64,000 nucleotides of DNA. Origin: Shinella sp. CPCC 101442. GTDB lineage: Bacteria > Pseudomonadota > Alphaproteobacteria > Rhizobiales > Rhizobiaceae. This document shows positions 46,301 to 54,990 of this stretch, piece by piece (within the stretch, counting starts at the first letter, position 1; the number at the start of each line of letters is the position of its first letter). The DNA lies in contig NZ_JALIQS010000011.1 in the NCBI RefSeq assembly GCF_024704725.1, positions 1 to 64,000 of the forward strand, in the 5' to 3' direction. The notes beneath the pieces were generated by a model. It was given only the letters and a program-made list of their open reading frames with translations. It searched no databases and was not told the DNA's origin. The translations under genes were made by a program, and so were the position numbers.

Positions 46301-46903
46301 ATGAAAACGATGAAAATATACCTGTCATTGCTCGTTCTCGCCTCACTCCACTTGTCTACGGCCGTCGCCGAGGACGGCGTTGAGGTCACGGTAGACGAGA
46401 CTGCGCCCGCGATGCACATGATCATCGGGAAGCAGCGAGTATGGGCGGTTCCGGCGTTCGAAGACTACATGTACATGTTCTTCGATCTCTGCGACGCCAT
46501 GGAGCTGAAGGTCGGCGAGGAGTGCCAGATTTATCCCATGAACGCCGAGATCGGACTGAATGCCTTGGCGACGGTTCAGGACGGCAATCGGCTGATCCTA
46601 TACGATCGCAGGCTATCGTCGGAGGTCGGCGGCAACGGGGCGCAGATGATCATCGCGCACGAACTTGGACATCACTACTGCGGGCACCTCGGCAAGCATG
46701 GCGATCCGAGCCTCGAACTTGAGGCCGACCGTTTCGCCGCTGCGGCTATGCGCAAGGCGGGGATGCCCCTCGATGCGGCCATGAGCGTGCTGCCGATCCT
46801 CGCGGGGCGGGCCTCGAAATCCCATCCGGGGCGCGACGCCAGGGTTGCCGCGATCAAGTCGGGTTGGGAGCATCCCGAGACGGGAAAAGACTGCCGCAAA
46901 TGA
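46301..46903 (+). CDS. Exported M48-like zinc metallopeptidase
   Basis: The 200-residue product has an N-terminal signal (IYLSLLVLASLHLSTAVAED) and the gluzincin motif HELGHHYCGH (120-129) with the third ligand in ELEADRF (about 139-145, E-x-x-A-D). This places it in the M48/DUF-type peptidases active in the periplasm. Two cysteines near residues 64 and 75 may form a disulphide. It sits beside two membrane proteins of unknown role. Confidence 0.75.
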   Translation: MKTMKIYLSLLVLASLHLSTAVAEDGVEVTVDETAPAMHMIIGKQRVWAVPAFEDYMYMFFDLCDAMELKVGEECQIYPMNAEIGLNALATVQDGNRLILYDRRLSSEVGGNGAQMIIAHELGHHYCGHLGKHGDPSLELEADRFAAAAMRKAGMPLDAAMSVLPILAGRASKSHPGRDARVAAIKSGWEHPETGKDCRK

Positions 46904-46906
46904 AAG

Positions 46907-46925
46907 ACCCCGCACTCGGCGGGGT
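46907..46925. terminator. Bidirectional terminator hairpin
   Basis: Perfect 7-bp stem ACCCCGC/GCGGGGT with a 5-base loop between the convergent genes ending at 46903 and 46925, with TCTTT on the minus-strand exit. Confidence 0.65.
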
Positions 46926-47131
46926 TAGCAGCACATGTGGCAGAGCGTGCGCTCGATCCGGGATATGTCGTCGAGAATGTGTTCTCGTTCGCGGCCGTTG
47001 TCCGCATAGCGCAGACGGTTGCGGAGATCGTCCGCCTCGCGTTCTAACTGGTCGGCGAGCTGGGCGTCGTCGTGACGCCACGGGCGGCCCCATCTGGTCA
47101 GCATTGGTTCGGGCTTTGATTTTCGCGGCAT
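46925..47131 (-). CDS. Small hypothetical protein
   Basis: The 68-residue product (MPRKSKPEPMLTRWGRPWRH ...) is basic at the N-terminus and helical afterwards, ending CHMCC. It is the last gene of a minus-strand series running from 51185 down to here. Function unknown. Confidence 0.55.
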   Translation of the reverse strand: MPRKSKPEPMLTRWGRPWRHDDAQLADQLEREADDLRNRLRYADNGREREHILDDISRIERTLCHMCC

Positions 47132-47141
47132 CTGCTCTCCG

Positions 47142-47450
47142 TCAGTCGATGTCCGGATACTCGACGTCTCCGAATTCGTTCACACTGTACGCATAAGCCT
47201 GGTGCACACGCAGACCATCGGCAAGCGCCGATTTCCGCGACGTCTTGATAGCGGCCTCGAGTTTGCGGCGGATCGTGTGCTGCTCGAGATCGATGACGTT
47301 GGTTTCGAGGGCGGCACCCGGCCGCGTGGCTTTGTACGTCGCCAGGCCGCGCACATAAGGCATGATCTGCTCGCGCTGTCGCGGAGAGAAGCCGTCGTAT
47401 GCTTCGATTGCCTCCAGGCTCAGGACCAGTACGTCGAGTTCTTCTTCCAT
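47142..47450 (-). CDS. Small acidic hypothetical protein
   Basis: The 102-residue product (MEEELDVLVLSLEAIEAYDG ...) is acidic and helical. It ends 10 bases before the next small gene and is probably in the same transcript. No family recognised. Confidence 0.55.
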   Translation of the reverse strand: MEEELDVLVLSLEAIEAYDGFSPRQREQIMPYVRGLATYKATRPGAALETNVIDLEQHTIRRKLEAAIKTSRKSALADGLRVHQAYAYSVNEFGDVEYPDID

Positions 47451-47513
47451 CGTGATCTCCCCTGCCGCTTCCCATGGCGGCTACAGTCATTGTGGTGTTG
47501 GCGGACGACAGGA

Positions 47514-48353
47514 TCAAAATCGGCCGACGGAGGGCCGTGGCGCAGACGTTGCGACAGGCACGCCATACGTCATGATGTCGTCGACGGCGGACATGAACAG
47601 GTCGACGAGGAAGGGTTCGGGAGCTGTGTTGCGCGGCCCCTGGAATTGCCGGATGACGCTCGTGAATTGACCGTCGATCAGTTTCGGCGTCAGCTCGACG
47701 GTCGCGCACGGTTGACCGGATGCGTCTCGGACCGAGAAGAAGTAGAACCCCGGGTGATGTAGTTTACGGTCGTACGAACCGTTTCCGATACAATGACGCA
47801 TCCTGAAGCTTTCGACGTCCAGGGCGGCTGGGGACAACATCTCGACGACTGAATAGCCTGCACCGAGATCGGCGACGAAACGCTCGTCGTCGGCCGAGAG
47901 GTCGCGCTTTGTCTTGTGCTGCGGATGGCGGCCGCGCATGGATTTTACCGACTCGTTGTACAGCGCCTCAACAGTCCCGCATTTCATAAGCTTGAGCGGC
48001 CGCCCTTTGTCGTCAACTCTAGCAAGCCAGGCGTGATGCTCCGCGCCCGCGAGCAGGAGCCAGTCAATCACCTCTACGAGTTCGTATTGATATGTCCCGA
48101 GGAACTGATCGGCGAAGATCGTCCATCTCCGGTGCGTAGCATCGAAGCTACGCATGTCTCGCGACGGTGGCGGAGCATCCGCACCCGCTTCGACGTCGCG
48201 GTCGATCTGACGCGCCCACTTGATGAAATGCCTGCCGATCGATTCCGAAATGAGTTCAGGGATGACCTGGTGGACCATGCGCATGGGCTCTGCGTCCAGT
48301 TCATTGAGAAGGATTTTGATGCCGATCCGCTCGTCGTCAGTGTAGTCCATCAT
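47514..48353 (-). CDS. PcfJ-like protein
   Basis: The 279-residue product shows the PcfJ-type core near residues 205-260: MRHCIGNGSYD, FYFFSVRDASGQPCATVEL, and IRQFQGPRNTAP. PcfJ-like proteins are carried by plasmids, phages and other mobile elements; the role is unclear. The ATG at 48353 (MMDYTDDE) is chosen because GGGGAG lies nearby upstream. A terminator separates it from the upstream gene. Confidence 0.75.
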   Translation of the reverse strand: MMDYTDDERIGIKILLNELDAEPMRMVHQVIPELISESIGRHFIKWARQIDRDVEAGADAPPPSRDMRSFDATHRRWTIFADQFLGTYQYELVEVIDWLLLAGAEHHAWLARVDDKGRPLKLMKCGTVEALYNESVKSMRGRHPQHKTKRDLSADDERFVADLGAGYSVVEMLSPAALDVESFRMRHCIGNGSYDRKLHHPGFYFFSVRDASGQPCATVELTPKLIDGQFTSVIRQFQGPRNTAPEPFLVDLFMSAVDDIMTYGVPVATSAPRPSVGRF

Positions 48354-48422
48354 CGCGCTCACTCCCCATCGCAGTCGACATAGTCTCTGGGAATGATGAT
48401 GTCCGGGGTGATGCATGAAAAA

Positions 48423-48440
48423 AGCCGCCCGTGGGCGGCT
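48423..48440 (-). terminator. Intrinsic terminator
   Basis: Perfect 8-bp stem AGCCGCCC/GGGCGGCT with a 2-base gap as loop and TTTTTT on the minus-strand exit. It terminates the 48468-48863 gene. Confidence 0.75.
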
Positions 48441-48467
48441 CTGTTCGTTTCCTGGTAAACGGGGTGC

Positions 48468-48863
48468 TCAGGCGGCGACGTCTGTCGCCAAGGCAGCATG
48501 AAGAGCAATCATGCTGCCGATCATAATTGCTCTGTATTCGTCATGTTGCTCCGGGCCGATGATGCGGCTCCCGAGAACCCGCCCCAGGACCTCGTAAGTC
48601 CTCCTGTGCGGGCGAGCGTCGATGCGGTCAACGGCGGCGCTGAACACGTCAATATCGGTGCGCCCCTCGCTGTTCGAGACACGTGCAGCAAACGCGGAGC
48701 AGATCAAGAGATCAAGAACCTGTTCGTCGTTGAGCGTCTCAAACGCTGTCGATCCAGCTTTGACACGAGCGCATTCGATCTCGTTCTGCCGACGGTGGAT
48801 GTTGCCGAAGATGGTGTGCGGACGGGTTTCGTTCTCAAGAAGTGTGTAGAATGCAGTCTTCAT
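48468..48863 (-). CDS. Hypothetical protein
   Basis: The 131-residue product (MKTAFYTLLENETRPHTIFG ...) is helical and soluble, unrecognised. The ATG at 48863 follows GGGGAA at a suitable distance. It is monocistronic or co-transcribed with the AbiEii-like gene upstream. Confidence 0.55.
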   Translation of the reverse strand: MKTAFYTLLENETRPHTIFGNIHRRQNEIECARVKAGSTAFETLNDEQVLDLLICSAFAARVSNSEGRTDIDVFSAAVDRIDARPHRRTYEVLGRVLGSRIIGPEQHDEYRAIMIGSMIALHAALATDVAA

Positions 48864-48971
48864 AGTAGTTCCCCAGTGGGCGGAATGTTGCCCTCGTAAC
48901 AAGGGTTGCTCCATCGGCGGAATGAAGCAACCCCTTTGTATATTTTACTGTATATTTCTTTGCTCGGTCGG

Positions 48972-49937
48972 TTACGTCCTGACCGAACGTGCCGTTGTAG
49001 GTCGCTTTGCGGGGACCTGTACTTCAGACAGTCTTGGCCGGATGCGCATGTTTTTGGATCGGCGCGAGTCATCAGCTATCCCGCGCTCGAGTTCATGATG
49101 TACGTCGGCCCACAGCGCGTTGATGTCGGCCCAGGCCTGGAACAGGGTCAGACCCGTCCGCGATGCGTTGGCGTCGCTATCCCAGGTCTTCTCAAGCCTC
49201 TCCATTGCCGACCACCGGAGGCTCTCCGGATACTGCGGGCACACCGAGGACATCGGAATGCCGCGGTCAAAACAGATGCGGTGTATCTCGAGCGCGATCA
49301 TCCGGGGATCGGGTCGCGGCGACCAGATATGTGGACTTACGACATCGGCCAGGTGCTTGACCCGGAAATCGGTGGACGGCTGCATGAGCACGGCGAGGAC
49401 CTTCTGGGCGACGGACGTTGACTGCGGTTGCATCGCCGCGCGGAATGCCGGAACACCGTTCATGAGCGACGGGATTTCCCGAGCCTTGATGTGCTCGATA
49501 GGTCGCGATCCCCAGCCGTTAGACCAGCCGACGTCCAGCCCGAAATTGGCACGAATGCCGCCCGCCATGGCAGTGATCTGCCAACGATCAGCCGGGTTCC
49601 CGAACGTAAAGGCGATCTCGCGAGGAGTGTCGGACAGTGCGATGATCTCGACTCCCTCACTCTTGACGTCGCGCACCAGGCATTTGAAGGCCGTGTGCAT
49701 CTCGCGGTTCGAAACCCTACGGAGGGCGACGATGTCGGCGTCGGCGGTTTCCCGGAGACGTGGATCGACCGTCTGTCCGCCTGTGATAAAAAACGGCGTC
49801 AGGTATAGATCGAGCTTGTCGAGTACGCGCTGCGCGGCGTAGCGGCTGGCGAATTTCGCGGTGTCGAGATTGTGCCGGCGCGCGGCGTCTTTGATTTTGT
49901 GACCGAGTGCTTCGGCGGAAATGTTGAAGTGCGGCAT
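48972..49937 (-). CDS. AbiEii-like nucleotidyltransferase
   Basis: The 321-residue product has the nucleotidyltransferase signature FFITGGQTVDPRLRETADADI: Gly53-Gly54 and the paired acids Asp66 and Asp68, with FASRYAAQRVLDKL before it. This matches the AbiEii/AbiGii toxin family, whose members arrest growth on phage infection and are normally paired with an AbiEi antitoxin. No AbiEi-like winged-helix gene is adjacent, so the partner may be absent, replaced by a neighbour, or the function may differ. GGGGAG lies ten bases before the ATG at 49937. Confidence 0.75.
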   Translation of the reverse strand: MPHFNISAEALGHKIKDAARRHNLDTAKFASRYAAQRVLDKLDLYLTPFFITGGQTVDPRLRETADADIVALRRVSNREMHTAFKCLVRDVKSEGVEIIALSDTPREIAFTFGNPADRWQITAMAGGIRANFGLDVGWSNGWGSRPIEHIKAREIPSLMNGVPAFRAAMQPQSTSVAQKVLAVLMQPSTDFRVKHLADVVSPHIWSPRPDPRMIALEIHRICFDRGIPMSSVCPQYPESLRWSAMERLEKTWDSDANASRTGLTLFQAWADINALWADVHHELERGIADDSRRSKNMRIRPRLSEVQVPAKRPTTARSVRT

Positions 49938-50000
49938 GTCGAATGTCTCCCCAGACTTTGAGGAAACAGTGGCCGTCGGCGATGCAAGGTACAAAAACAA

Positions 50001-50022
50001 CAGGGAGGCCGAAACCTCCCTG
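50001..50022 (-). terminator. Intrinsic terminator just upstream of the AbiEii-like gene
   Basis: Stem CAGGGAGG/CCTCCCTG with a 6-base loop followed on the minus strand by TTGTTTTT. It lies only 54-63 bases before the AbiEii-like start codon, so it either ends an upstream transcript or works as an attenuator. Confidence 0.65.
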
Positions 50023-50158
50023 CGAACTCGACGACCTCTTCACGATATCTCCCATTCCGGGTGGACCTGTCTCCAGGCGGGGGACCCCTCACAGTCGATT
50101 GCAGAGCCCGTCGATGATCATGGTGTCGGCGGCCGCAGCCGTCAAATTGGGAAACTCC

Positions 50159-50216
50159 GTTTATCCGGGTAACGCCGATTCACATTTGCGAAGTAATGGG
50201 GGGAAATCGGATAAAC
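50159..50216. repeat. Inverted repeat in an empty stretch
   Basis: GTTTATCCG (50159-50167) and CGGATAAAC (50208-50216) pair perfectly across 40 bases. It sits in the 274-base gap 50023-50296 that has no supported gene. It may be an operator or a recombination site. Confidence 0.5.
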
Positions 50217-50296
50217 GCACTGAAACGCGAGGCAGGGAAGCCCGCCAGCGTAGGTCGAAGAGAAAGGATGACCCCAGCATCATCCGAAATCGAACA

Positions 50297-50713
50297 TCAG
50301 GCGACATACCGACGGCGCTTGATCAGTCGAGCAGTCAGAGCGATCCGGGACTGCTCGCGGTCGAGTGCGCGGACCTCGACCAGATGGTCGATAGCGTGGT
50401 CGAAAATGCGGTTGAGCAAGCTGGACTTTAGGACCTGACCGTCGCCGTCTTTTTTCAGTGATCGCAGCGCCGCCTTCACGGCTGCCGACAGTGCCTCGTC
50501 GATCGCCGACGGTTGCGGTTTCCCGACAGCCTTCCGTCCGCTCCTGGTGCGCTGGGCCGACGTGCGCTGCCGCTCTGTTGTCTTGTAGAATTCCCTTGGC
50601 ATGACTGCGATCTCCCCAAACGCGGTTTCGAACCCCATGAAACGGCGTTTCGATGCATGAGACAAAACGGCGGCCGAGAGACCCAGCCGCCGCACGTCGT
50701 CATAAATCGACAA
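50297..50713 (-). CDS. Hypothetical protein
   Basis: The 138-residue product (from a TTG start; MGFETAFGEIAV at 50636 is an alternative) has a Lys/Arg-rich C-terminus (LTARLIKRRRYVA). No family recognised. Start position is uncertain since no strong ribosome binding site is seen at 50713. Confidence 0.5.
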   Translation of the reverse strand: MSIYDDVRRLGLSAAVLSHASKRRFMGFETAFGEIAVMPREFYKTTERQRTSAQRTRSGRKAVGKPQPSAIDEALSAAVKAALRSLKKDGDGQVLKSSLLNRIFDHAIDHLVEVRALDREQSRIALTARLIKRRRYVA

Positions 50714-50744
50714 TGGGACATCCGTGTCCCAAACTCACATCATC

Positions 50745-51185
50745 TCAAAGCATCGCGAGCTTGATCCGTCTGACGCGTTCCTCGCGGCTCATCTCCGGAT
50801 ACGACAGGTACTTCGGCTTCAGGCTCAGGTTCACACATTCCGCGCGGATCGACATCGGCGCGCCGACCTCATACCGGAAGACCTCGGCGAGCATAGCCTC
50901 GATCTCGTCAGCGATGGGACCGCCGCGTTGGAGCAGGATCATCGCGGCGTCGGCCAACGCCTGTCGGGTTGTGTCGGCGTCGCGGAGGACGGACCCGCGC
51001 TCCTCGGACTTTGCTTTCTGATTCTTCCGCCTTTCGGCTTGCTCGGCGGACTTCCGAGACCTACGCTCGTCCTCGGTTTCACCGGTACGGTCCTGACGTC
51101 TCGGACGACCTGGGCGTCTCCTCGTTGCTGACGGCTCGCTGATCAGTTCTTCAAGCATCGAAATTTCCAAGGTAGTGGCTGCCAT
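50745..51185 (-). CDS. Hypothetical basic protein
   Basis: The 146-residue product has an extremely Arg/Glu/Lys-rich middle (residues about 20-60: RRRPGRPRRQDRTGETEDER), probably disordered or nucleic-acid-binding, and a folded C-terminal half. GGGAGAGAAAG precedes the ATG at 51185. The upstream region has paired palindromes and faces the Rep-like gene. It could be a small regulator; not identified. Confidence 0.55.
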   Translation of the reverse strand: MAATTLEISMLEELISEPSATRRRPGRPRRQDRTGETEDERRSRKSAEQAERRKNQKAKSEERGSVLRDADTTRQALADAAMILLQRGGPIADEIEAMLAEVFRYEVGAPMSIRAECVNLSLKPKYLSYPEMSREERVRRIKLAML

Positions 51186-51250
51186 CTTTCTCTCCCGCGG
51201 CGTCCAATACCTAGAGCTTGCCCGTCGGCGGAACATCCCACAATCGAAAA

Positions 51251-51285
51251 CTACATGTAGCCATAATTATTTTGGTTACATGTAA
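51251..51285. promoter_or_regulatory. Paired TACATGTA palindromes
   Basis: CTACATGTAG (51251-51260) and TTACATGTAA (51276-51285) are two 10-bp palindromes with the same core, 25 bases apart centre to centre, in an AT-rich stretch upstream of the 50745-51185 gene. Spacing of about 2.5 helical turns could suit two bound dimers; they look like a double operator. Confidence 0.55.
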
Positions 51286-51365
51286 CTTTGCATTTTTGTG
51301 CGCCTCGAAACGACGGCTCCGCCAAACTTCGTTCAAGAACTGTATCCTTGTGGTCATGGAAGTGG

Positions 51366-51633
51366 GAAACCAAAGTCGACAGAACTCTGAACCCGAGGAC
51401 GACAGTGTCTTGCTATCAACCTGCGCTGACGCTCACTGTTGTCGACGCTCCGCTTTCCGCTTGCTTCAGGCTCCGCCACTGGGCACGCTGACAAAACCAG
51501 AACAAGCGAAGCGCCCCGTTCTTCTTATTCGCGAAGCCCTTGAAACCAGAGTCTTGGTTTCTTCCGAACCCATGACTTCGATGCGCTATCGCAAGGGCTT
51601 CTAGCAACCAGAATCCAGCGCTCTAAGAAACCA
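51366..51633. repeat. GAAACCA repeats upstream of the Rep-like gene
   Basis: GAAACCA occurs at 51366-51372, 51542-51548 and 51627-51633, and inverted at 51555-51561, the middle two forming a dyad GAAACCA-N6-TGGTTTC. Four copies in 270 bases upstream of a Rep-like gene look like iterons or an operator. The 51286-51778 stretch otherwise holds no supported gene. Confidence 0.45.
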
Positions 51634-51778
51634 GCATATAGTTTTCAGTCATACCACCGTCGGCCGTCGGTATGAATCGCCGTGATCACTGACTATTATC
51701 GCCAACTCTCAGAAAATCTTGTCCGATACACTTGCGCTAGGCTTCGCCGACGGCAATCATTGTTACAGGGGAGACAAG

Positions 51779-53203
51779 ATGAACACTCAACAGCCAACCG
51801 ATCTGGACGAAATCGCTAAGCCGCGGCATCCGCTGTACGGCAAGCGCGGGACTTGGCTGTCTGCGTACAATGAGCACGGTCTGCCTTGCGACTACATCTG
51901 GCAAAACTCCGGGTCGAACATCATCCGCGGATATCAGCGCGCGGGCATCAAGGCCGCCGACCTCGACCTCGAAACCTCGATCTCGAACGAGAAGACGTCG
52001 CCGCGAGTCGAAATTCCCCGGGTGGTCGTCGAGACCCTCCGTATAGACGTCAAGGCGCTCAACGCACAGGATATTGCCGTCTTCTGGCGCTTGTTCGCTC
52101 AGGCCCGTCATCACGGGATTGAGGAAGGCACGGCTACGATCACACTCGCGGCGTTGCAGGACTTCCTCGGCGTCGCACGCGCCAGCCGCATTATCCAGTC
52201 GATCGAGAAGCTGGCTTCTCTGTCGATGTCGCTCCACGTCAACCAGCCGGGTGCGCATGGGCGTGTCGCCATGCCGATGATCGCCTCGTTCGATATCGCC
52301 GATGGCGTCGTTACGTTCGCGCTGCCGTACGTGCTTCGCATGGCAGTTATCAACTCCCGGGATTACGGCTGGATCGACATCAACGCTATTGCGCACTTCA
52401 GGTCGAAGTTCACCACCGGTCTTTTCATCAAGGCTTCCTACGAGGCGGGCAAGCACTGGTCGCATCGGAAACTGCTGGGCGGCGACAGGGCAACGTTCGC
52501 GGCCGCGCTCGGTCTCGACAACACAAAGTCCAACGTTATCGAAGACGTCATCGGTCGCGTCCGGGACGATCTCCTTGCGATTTCGGGACCCCGCCGCCGT
52601 TTCAAGATTTCGTTCATTGTGGGTTGCGGCTCCGACGACGCCGTTCTCATTGAACTCGGCAACGCCGCGAAGCGTCTGAAGGAACTGAAGCCCAAGGGTC
52701 TCACAAAGGAAGCGCTGGATCAGGTCAAAGCCGACAACACGGGCATCATGTCTGTTCCGGCGGAGCGCTACCCGACGATCACGCGCCTCCGACAGGCGGC
52801 AACATGGCTCGGCAGCAGCGTACTGATGGTCGCGGAGCAGTGGAGAATGGATGTCCGTGGTGCCACATCGTATGCCGACGACACCTTTGTGGGTTTATCC
52901 GGGCGCGAGTTCATCGCTCTGATCGACACGCATGGAGCGGACGACGTGCTCGAATACTGGCTCGACAAGCGTGACTTCTCGCGGTTCGGCACGTTCAACG
53001 TCGCGGAAGACGTCGGCGTCGCCAAGCCCCGACCGACGAAACTCAAGACGCCGATCCTAGTTGCCGAGCCTCAGGTCCCGAAGACCGAGGTCGAAGACGA
53101 CGTCTATGAAATGACCGGTGTCGATAACTACGACTACGGCATGCCCGAGCCAACGGAGTTCCTGGGTTCCGCCGACTGTGACAACGCCGACATACCTTTC
53201 TGA
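51779..53203 (+). CDS. Rep_3-like replication initiator protein
   Basis: The 474-residue product has two regions resembling the winged-helix pair of Rep_3 initiators: FWRLFAQARHHG ... AALQDFLGVARASRIIQSIE (about residues 90-145) and AIAHFRSKFTTGLFIKASYE (about 200-225). The C-terminal 150 residues are unrecognised. The ATG at 51779 has GGGGAGA seven bases upstream. An upstream repeat cluster supports a replication or regulatory role. The identification is moderate and rests on fold-level patterns. Confidence 0.55.
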   Translation: MNTQQPTDLDEIAKPRHPLYGKRGTWLSAYNEHGLPCDYIWQNSGSNIIRGYQRAGIKAADLDLETSISNEKTSPRVEIPRVVVETLRIDVKALNAQDIAVFWRLFAQARHHGIEEGTATITLAALQDFLGVARASRIIQSIEKLASLSMSLHVNQPGAHGRVAMPMIASFDIADGVVTFALPYVLRMAVINSRDYGWIDINAIAHFRSKFTTGLFIKASYEAGKHWSHRKLLGGDRATFAAALGLDNTKSNVIEDVIGRVRDDLLAISGPRRRFKISFIVGCGSDDAVLIELGNAAKRLKELKPKGLTKEALDQVKADNTGIMSVPAERYPTITRLRQAATWLGSSVLMVAEQWRMDVRGATSYADDTFVGLSGREFIALIDTHGADDVLEYWLDKRDFSRFGTFNVAEDVGVAKPRPTKLKTPILVAEPQVPKTEVEDDVYEMTGVDNYDYGMPEPTEFLGSADCDNADIPF

Positions 53204-53380
53204 TCGTCGATCGCACTCTGTTAACCGGATACGCGGCCCCCGCGTTGACTGCAGACTCGGTGCCCGGCACAACCAGATCAGAACACGGAGCCGAAAGACA
53301 TGAACGCACTGCGAATAGCCATAGCGAACTGACCGCCCACGGGGCCGCCAACGCTATTGTTACATTCGCAGGAGCCTTCT

Positions 53381-53920
53381 ATGTCGTTCTATCGACGCAA
53401 GTTCTACACCGCCGACTCCCACTTCAGCCACCAGTTGATGCTGACGCATCCAGGCCGTCCGTTTGCCTCGACCGAGGAAATGGACGAGGCGCTCATCGAC
53501 CGCTGGAACGCCGTCGTCGGCGACAACGACATCGTCTACCACTTGGGCGACTTCTCGATGAACCTCGGCGACGAGGATCGTGTCCGGGATATCTTCTCCC
53601 GTCTCAAGGGCTCCAAGGTCCTCATCCTCGGCAACCACGATTATGCGAAGGTCAACAAAATCCATCCGACGCTCGCTCGCTTGGACTGGATGATCTCGCC
53701 GACGTCGGCCCTCGAGACGACGGACGAGGGTCACCGCGTCTACCTTTCTCACTACGCGCACCGGACGTGGCCTGGCTCACATAAGGGCAGCTTCCATTTT
53801 TACGGACACTCGCATGGCAACCTGCCTGCAATGGGCCGTAGCCGCGACGTCGGTGTCGATTGCGCCGACGTCGGCTACGCGCCGAGAACATTCTCCGAGC
53901 TGACGAAAGGGATGATCTGA
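53381..53920 (+). CDS. Calcineurin-like metallophosphoesterase
   Basis: The 179-residue product has the phosphoesterase motifs DSHFSH, LGDFSM, GNHD (KVLILGNHDYAK) and GHSHG near the C-terminus, giving a two-metal site. Such stand-alone phage/plasmid phosphoesterases have varied substrates. GGAG lies 7 bases before the ATG at 53381. It heads a run of overlapping genes to 54912. Confidence 0.82.
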   Translation: MSFYRRKFYTADSHFSHQLMLTHPGRPFASTEEMDEALIDRWNAVVGDNDIVYHLGDFSMNLGDEDRVRDIFSRLKGSKVLILGNHDYAKVNKIHPTLARLDWMISPTSALETTDEGHRVYLSHYAHRTWPGSHKGSFHFYGHSHGNLPAMGRSRDVGVDCADVGYAPRTFSELTKGMI

Positions 53921-54222
53921 TGACGAAACCCGATCACGAACTGAACGCACAGTACGGTGCGATGATCTCTCCCGGCGCACGCGTTGCCGTCCCGGACGAA
54001 TGGATGCCCGCTGTTCATCAGGCAATGCAGGAGTTCTGTGACCTGCCGACCGAGGTTCGCGCATTCACGATCGTTATCGGTATTCTTCGGGACGCCGAGG
54101 GCGACATCACGTTCCAGATCGCTTGCGCTCGCGAGTTGGTGTCCGACCCCGGCATGAAGCTCATCGACGACATCATTGCCCGTGCATCCGCCGCGACGGC
54201 CGAACTTGGAGTTCGAAACTGA
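53920..54222 (+). CDS. Hypothetical protein
   Basis: The 100-residue product (MTKPDHELNAQYGAMISPGA ...) is soluble. Its start overlaps the phosphoesterase stop (TGATG), indicating coupling. Unrecognised. Confidence 0.6.
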   Translation: MTKPDHELNAQYGAMISPGARVAVPDEWMPAVHQAMQEFCDLPTEVRAFTIVIGILRDAEGDITFQIACARELVSDPGMKLIDDIIARASAATAELGVRN

Positions 54223-54653
54223 TGGAGAGCCTGATGTCACACGTCCTGGCGTCGAAGTACGAGCGCTATCTGAGCCAGCCGTGCCTCGTCCAGATTTCGG
54301 GCGGATGGCTTGAGCCGGCGTCGACGGCAATCGAAGCCCTGACGGCGCTGCACCCCGACATCCGCATTGGGGCGCTTTATAAGGATCAGCACGGGATGAT
54401 GTGCATCGACGTCGGTGTGGTGCCATTGGACGGCGGCGGCATTCACGATCAGATCAGAGACGTCGTCGAATTCGACACCGCCTTGCTCGACAGGATGCAA
54501 GAGGTGACCGCTAAGGCACGACTATTGTCGGCGTGGACGTGCTATGAAGACGGCAAGCCCGGGTGGCTCGTTGACGCGCCCGAGGGCCGTCGCCCGCTAT
54601 GCCCGGAATGCCAAGCCCGTCGTGGGATGAAGGTGCGACGTCATGCGGCCTGA
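54222..54653 (+). CDS. Hypothetical protein with C-terminal zinc motif
   Basis: The 143-residue product ends CPECQARRGMKVRRH, a C-x2-C near the C-terminus. The ATG at 54222 overlaps the previous stop; a later ATG at 54234 behind GGAGAG is possible. Unrecognised. Confidence 0.55.
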   Translation: MESLMSHVLASKYERYLSQPCLVQISGGWLEPASTAIEALTALHPDIRIGALYKDQHGMMCIDVGVVPLDGGGIHDQIRDVVEFDTALLDRMQEVTAKARLLSAWTCYEDGKPGWLVDAPEGRRPLCPECQARRGMKVRRHAA

Positions 54654-54912
54654 ACCCGATATCCACGACGTCGTGGGAGCTGCGGCGGAATACATCTGGT
54701 ACTCGGTCCGCTTCAATAACGCATGCCTGCCGCTGGACGTGGCGATCCCCGAACCGCTGCGCCAAGAGACCGAGGCTCTACTTCGCCGATACGTCGAAGG
54801 CGCGCGCCTGACGCCGCACCGGTCCGCCGATGCATACGAAGACCTGAGGGAGCCTTTCGCCGAACTCTGGACCTCGAAAATCAAGAACTCAACGGACACC
54901 CGGAAGGGTTGA
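54643..54912 (+). CDS. Hypothetical protein
   Basis: The 89-residue product (MRPEPDIHDVVGAAAEYIWY ...) overlaps the upstream gene by 11 bases. Helical and soluble, unrecognised. It closes the phosphoesterase operon; the following 227 bases are AT-rich and carry the large dyad. Confidence 0.55.
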   Translation: MRPEPDIHDVVGAAAEYIWYSVRFNNACLPLDVAIPEPLRQETEALLRRYVEGARLTPHRSADAYEDLREPFAELWTSKIKNSTDTRKG

Positions 54913-54990
54913 ATTCTTGAATTCTTCGAGAAGGTAGTTCCAATTCTACTAAATTCATCTCGATTAATTAAAGACTCCGACAAGCTACTG

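Noticed and set aside
51218-51604. Plus-strand frame of 128 codons upstream of the Rep-like gene
   Set aside because: Low-quality composition, and it lies in the repeat-bearing regulatory stretch without a ribosome binding site.
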